Origin: Acidobacteriota bacterium
GTDB taxonomy: Bacteria > Acidobacteriota > Terriglobia > Acidoferrales > 2-02-FULL-67-57
Direction: 5' to 3'
Length of the DNA: 9,879 nucleotides
Assembly: GCA_016210895.1 (NCBI GenBank)
Contig: JACQTG010000174.1
Span: 1 to 9,879 of the forward strand
The notes beneath the pieces were generated by a model. That model had not been told where the DNA came from and did no database searches. It was given only the letters and a program-made list of their open reading frames with translations. Position numbers and translations under genes: made by a program. Positions 7,226-9,879 of the stretch are shown one piece after another (the first letter of the stretch is position 1; every line of letters starts with the position of its first letter).

Positions 7226-9070
7226 ATGGACGAAGCTGTGACCAACCGTTGGGTCGAGCCCGCCGCGCCTGCGGAGACACAGGCTCGGACCGCGGACCGT
7301 TCGACGCCCGCGGCCCACCAGCCGCTCCCGTTTGCTTTCCTCGCTCAGCTCGCGGAGGAGCTGAACTCAACGCTCGAGCTCGACCAGGTGGTGGAGAAGG
7401 TGGCCGAGCGGGTCAAGGAGCACATCAACTACGACACTTTCGCCATTCTGCTGCTTGATGATCTGGGGCAGGAGTTGCGCTTTCGCTTTGCACTGGGTTT
7501 CTCCCCCGAGGTAGTCGAGCACTGGCGGTTTGGCCTCGGCCAGGGCCTGGTGGGCACGGCGGCGCAGGCGCGCCAGGCGATTCGCGTGGGCAATGTGCAC
7601 AGCGATGGGCGGTACATCCGCGCCGACGAGGGTATTCGCTCCGAGCTCGCTATTCCCCTGATCGTCAAGAAGCGCTCCGTCGGCGTGCTCGACGTGGCCA
7701 GCCGCCAGCCTGACTACTTCACCGAGGAGCACGAGCGGCTGCTCACCTTTCTGGCCGGTCACCTAGCCAACGCTATTGAAAACGCCCGACTCTACGAGAA
7801 CCTACGCGAGCAGGCGCGCACACTGTCGTTGCTGCACGAGGTCAGCCGCGAGCTCACCTCCATCCTGGATCGCGAGCAGTTGCTGCGCCGCGTCGCACAA
7901 CTCGTGAAGCGCCTGATCAACTACCAGGGATTTGCCGTCCTGGTGTGGAACGAGGAGACGCAACTGCTGGAGCACACTTTTTCGCTGCGCTATGACGAGC
8001 GTCTCTGTCCAAAGGGCGGCTTACCGCTGGGGTACGGCCTCTGCGGGACGGCGGCGGCCTTGCGTCAGCCCTTGCGTGTCCCCAACGTCACCCTCGACCC
8101 ACGTCACGTCCGTTGCAACCATCAAGCGCACGATGCGGAAGTCCGGTCGGAACTGGTCGTGCCCCTGGTGTTCAAAGACCGCCTGGTGGGCGTGCTCGAC
8201 CTGGAAAGCACTGAATACAACGCCTTCACTGAGCAGCATGAGCAGATGCTGTCCACGCTGGCTTCTTACATCGCCATTGCGCTCGAAAACGCCCGGCTGT
8301 ACGCGCACTTGCGGGAAAACGAGCAGCGCCTGGCAAGCGACGTGGCCACAGCGCGGGAAATCCAGCGCAGCCTGTTGCCTGAGGCCCCGCCGCACGTACC
8401 GGGGCTCGACATCGGCACTGCCTACGAGCCGGCCCGCCAACTCGGCGGCGACGTGTATGACTTCCTGCCCTATGGCGACGGGCGCTTGGCGGTGGCCGTG
8501 GGGGATGTGGCCGGCAAGGCTACGGCAGCGGCCCTCTACGGCTCGGGTGCCATCGGCATGCTGCGCGGCCACGTGGTCGTGCATCCCTGCCCCCCGGCGG
8601 AGATGCTGGAGCTGATGAACCGCCACCTGCACCAGCCGCGCCTCGACCACCACTTCATTGCCCTCGTTCTCAGCGTCTACGACCCTTCTACGCACACACT
8701 GACGCTGGCCAATGCCGGCTTCCCGCGGCCGCTGCTGGTGCGAGGCGGCCAGGTGGAAACGATTGCGGTCGAGGGCGTGCCGTTAGGATTGCTCCCCGAC
8801 AGTCGCTACGAGGAAAAACAGCTGCGGCTCGAGCCCGGCGACGTCATCGTCTTTTGTTCGGACGGCATCCAGGACAGCATGAACCGCCGGCAGGAAGAGT
8901 TCGGCGCGAAGCGCCTCAAGCGAACTCTGACCGAGCTTGCCCGCAAAGGCTCAGCCGCCGACATCGCCCAGGGCCTGCTCCGCGCTACCGACCGCTACGC
9001 CGGCGACAACCCCGAGCCCAGCGACGACCGCACGGTAGTGGTGCTGAAGGCCACCACCGCGCGCGACTGA
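7226..9070 (+). CDS. GAF-GAF-PP2C (RsbU/SpoIIE-type) serine phosphatase
   Basis: A 614-residue cytoplasmic signalling protein with no membrane segment. A Pro/Ala-rich N-terminus (1-35) is followed by GAF domain 1 (~50-190), GAF domain 2 (~210-360), a short helical linker and a PP2C/SpoIIE phosphatase (~375-612). The linker carries the family motif AREIQRSLLPE (376-386). Metal-binding acidic residues are kept: GGDVYD (407-412), GDVAGK (426-431), SDGIQD (545-550) and DDRT (600-603). Two variants are notable: GKA for the usual GKG, and AGFPRP (497-502) for AGHxPP. GAF2 has a Cys/His-rich set (C261, C273, H294, C297, H299) absent from GAF1. Such phosphatases usually dephosphorylate an RsbV-like anti-anti-sigma factor in response to a ligand bound by the GAF domains; no such partner is in the window. 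The ATG at 7226 has no Shine-Dalgarno. The GTG at 7238 is an alternative start. Confidence 0.9.
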   Translation: MDEAVTNRWVEPAAPAETQARTADRSTPAAHQPLPFAFLAQLAEELNSTLELDQVVEKVAERVKEHINYDTFAILLLDDLGQELRFRFALGFSPEVVEHWRFGLGQGLVGTAAQARQAIRVGNVHSDGRYIRADEGIRSELAIPLIVKKRSVGVLDVASRQPDYFTEEHERLLTFLAGHLANAIENARLYENLREQARTLSLLHEVSRELTSILDREQLLRRVAQLVKRLINYQGFAVLVWNEETQLLEHTFSLRYDERLCPKGGLPLGYGLCGTAAALRQPLRVPNVTLDPRHVRCNHQAHDAEVRSELVVPLVFKDRLVGVLDLESTEYNAFTEQHEQMLSTLASYIAIALENARLYAHLRENEQRLASDVATAREIQRSLLPEAPPHVPGLDIGTAYEPARQLGGDVYDFLPYGDGRLAVAVGDVAGKATAAALYGSGAIGMLRGHVVVHPCPPAEMLELMNRHLHQPRLDHHFIALVLSVYDPSTHTLTLANAGFPRPLLVRGGQVETIAVEGVPLGLLPDSRYEEKQLRLEPGDVIVFCSDGIQDSMNRRQEEFGAKRLKRTLTELARKGSAADIAQGLLRATDRYAGDNPEPSDDRTVVVLKATTARD

Positions 9071-9105
9071 CGCCGTTCTGAACCACAGGTTGTTCCACCG
9101 CTACG

Positions 9106-9870
9106 CTATTTCTGCGCGTAGCTCAGGACGCGTAGGAAGTTGCTGCGGAACGTACCGGCCACGGTCACCTCAGCGAAGGCAGCGCTGATGGCACGCCGTT
9201 CCTCGGGTGTGCGCTTCTGGTTGACTGCATTGAATGCCGCTTCCACTTTATCTTCGCCCTCCGCATTTGGAACGAGGTACCAGCCATAGCGCATCCCCGG
9301 GGCTTCCGTGACGACGTAGTCACCCGCGAGCTCGTAGGCGAGGATCGTGCCATTGGCCAGCAACTCGTCGAAAGTGGGCTTGACGTACTTGTCCCAAAGC
9401 GCACGGAACTGTTCGCCCTTGCCGCGTTCCACTTGTGCGGCAGTGACCCAGAAGTAGCCGCTCCCACTGCTACCGCCAGGACGCACCCGGTGAAGGAACG
9501 AGCTCAAGAGGTGGTCGTGGTGCTTGGTCGCAGCCAGTGCGGCTGGGCTCGGTGGCAGCTTGATCAGCTCATCGCGAACGCGTTCAAGCGCCGCGATGCT
9601 GGTGGCCGAAAACCAAGTCCCGTGGGTATTCCCGCCTTCCTCATGGACGACAGTGGCAAACTGACCCCAGCCCACCAGGGCGCCATCGGCCAGCCGGCGA
9701 TCGAGCACCGGGCGCGAGCTCTTCTCCATCCACCCTGTGAATTCATCCCATTTATCCCGTGGGATGGCCCACTGAGCCACAAAGGTGTAGACCGTGGGTT
9801 CCGGCTGCTGGGCCGCAGCCAGCAGCGGCAGGCAGAGCAAGGCCAGAGACAGAAAGATTCGCCTATGCAT
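9106..9870 (-). CDS. Exported protein with two related halves, function unknown
   Basis: A 254-residue protein convergent with the phosphatase gene, 35 bp away. It has a signal peptide (MHRRIFLSLALLCLPLLAAA, likely cleaved after A20), so it is probably periplasmic or secreted. No cysteine remains after cleavage and there is no further membrane segment. The mature part looks like an internal duplication: residues ~28-105 and ~139-217 share the layout beta-strand, helix with charged WDEF / GEQF, PVLDRRLADGALVGW / PTFDELLANGTILAY, an aromatic strand, then a helix (IAALERVRDEL / EDKVEAAFNAV). This resembles tandem ferredoxin-like (dimeric alpha-beta barrel) units, though I do not recognise a named family. 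HHDH (117-120) closes the first half. GAGGT (9879-9875) lies 4 nt upstream of the ATG, a good ribosome-binding site. No function is assigned. Confidence 0.8.
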   Translation of the reverse strand: MHRRIFLSLALLCLPLLAAAQQPEPTVYTFVAQWAIPRDKWDEFTGWMEKSSRPVLDRRLADGALVGWGQFATVVHEEGGNTHGTWFSATSIAALERVRDELIKLPPSPAALAATKHHDHLLSSFLHRVRPGGSSGSGYFWVTAAQVERGKGEQFRALWDKYVKPTFDELLANGTILAYELAGDYVVTEAPGMRYGWYLVPNAEGEDKVEAAFNAVNQKRTPEERRAISAAFAEVTVAGTFRSNFLRVLSYAQK

Positions 9871-9879
9871 AGTTACCTC

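Noticed and set aside
9081..9091. Bidirectional terminator AACC-ACA-GGTT between the convergent genes
   Set aside because: The stem is only 4 bp with a 3-nt loop and no T-run on either side.

Overview
This is a GC-rich bacterial chromosomal window with a dense, mostly plus-strand housekeeping core. The central block is mutS2 - dnaG - rpoD, coding for a MutS2-type DNA-handling ATPase, DNA primase and the primary sigma factor. It is followed by a GAF-GAF-PP2C signalling phosphatase. At the edges are a LOG-family nucleotide-metabolism gene and two minus-strand genes for exported proteins of unknown function. One of these is cut by the left window edge and looks like the start of a DUF3857-type protein. 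The base composition, this gene order, the YDPDTAG form of the primase TOPRIM motif and the exported DUF3857-like protein together suggest Acidobacteriota. That placement is an inference from gene content, not a search result.

Layout. 1-208 (minus): N-terminus of an exported DUF3857-like protein, with its own sigma70-type promoter at 252-281. 209-381: divergent intergenic region. 382-906 (plus): LOG-family protein. 907-995: a short hairpin, then a good promoter (TTGACA-N17-TAGGAT) and a 5' hairpin for mutS2. 996-3419: mutS2. 3435-5201: dnaG, 15 nt after mutS2 and probably co-transcribed with it. 5202-5408: the rpoD control region, the most interesting non-coding stretch here. It starts with a sigma70-type promoter overlapping the dnaG stop codon, followed by a close match to an ECF/RpoE-type promoter. 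After these comes a long-range imperfect stem that ends one base before the AGGAG ribosome-binding site. 5409-7108: rpoD. 7109-7225: weak terminator-like hairpin, then a promoter very close to the next ATG. 7226-9070: GAF-GAF-PP2C phosphatase. 9071-9105: short convergent gap. 9106-9870 (minus): exported protein made of two related halves, with a clear Shine-Dalgarno at the right window edge. No gene-free stretch exceeds 300 bases.

How it works together. MutS2 (recombination or ribosome rescue), DnaG (replication priming) and RpoD (transcription initiation) form a core information-processing cluster, comparable to the enterobacterial rpsU-dnaG-rpoD operon but with mutS2 in place of rpsU. As in E. 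coli, rpoD appears to have extra promoters near the end of dnaG, which would let the sigma factor be made independently of primase and possibly under stress. The adjacent phosphatase is of the RsbU type, which typically controls anti-sigma partner switching, but no RsbV/RsbW-like partner is in the window. I found no mobile element, CRISPR array, rRNA or tRNA. The window is largely ordinary, and its interest lies in regulatory DNA around rpoD and a few protein variants.
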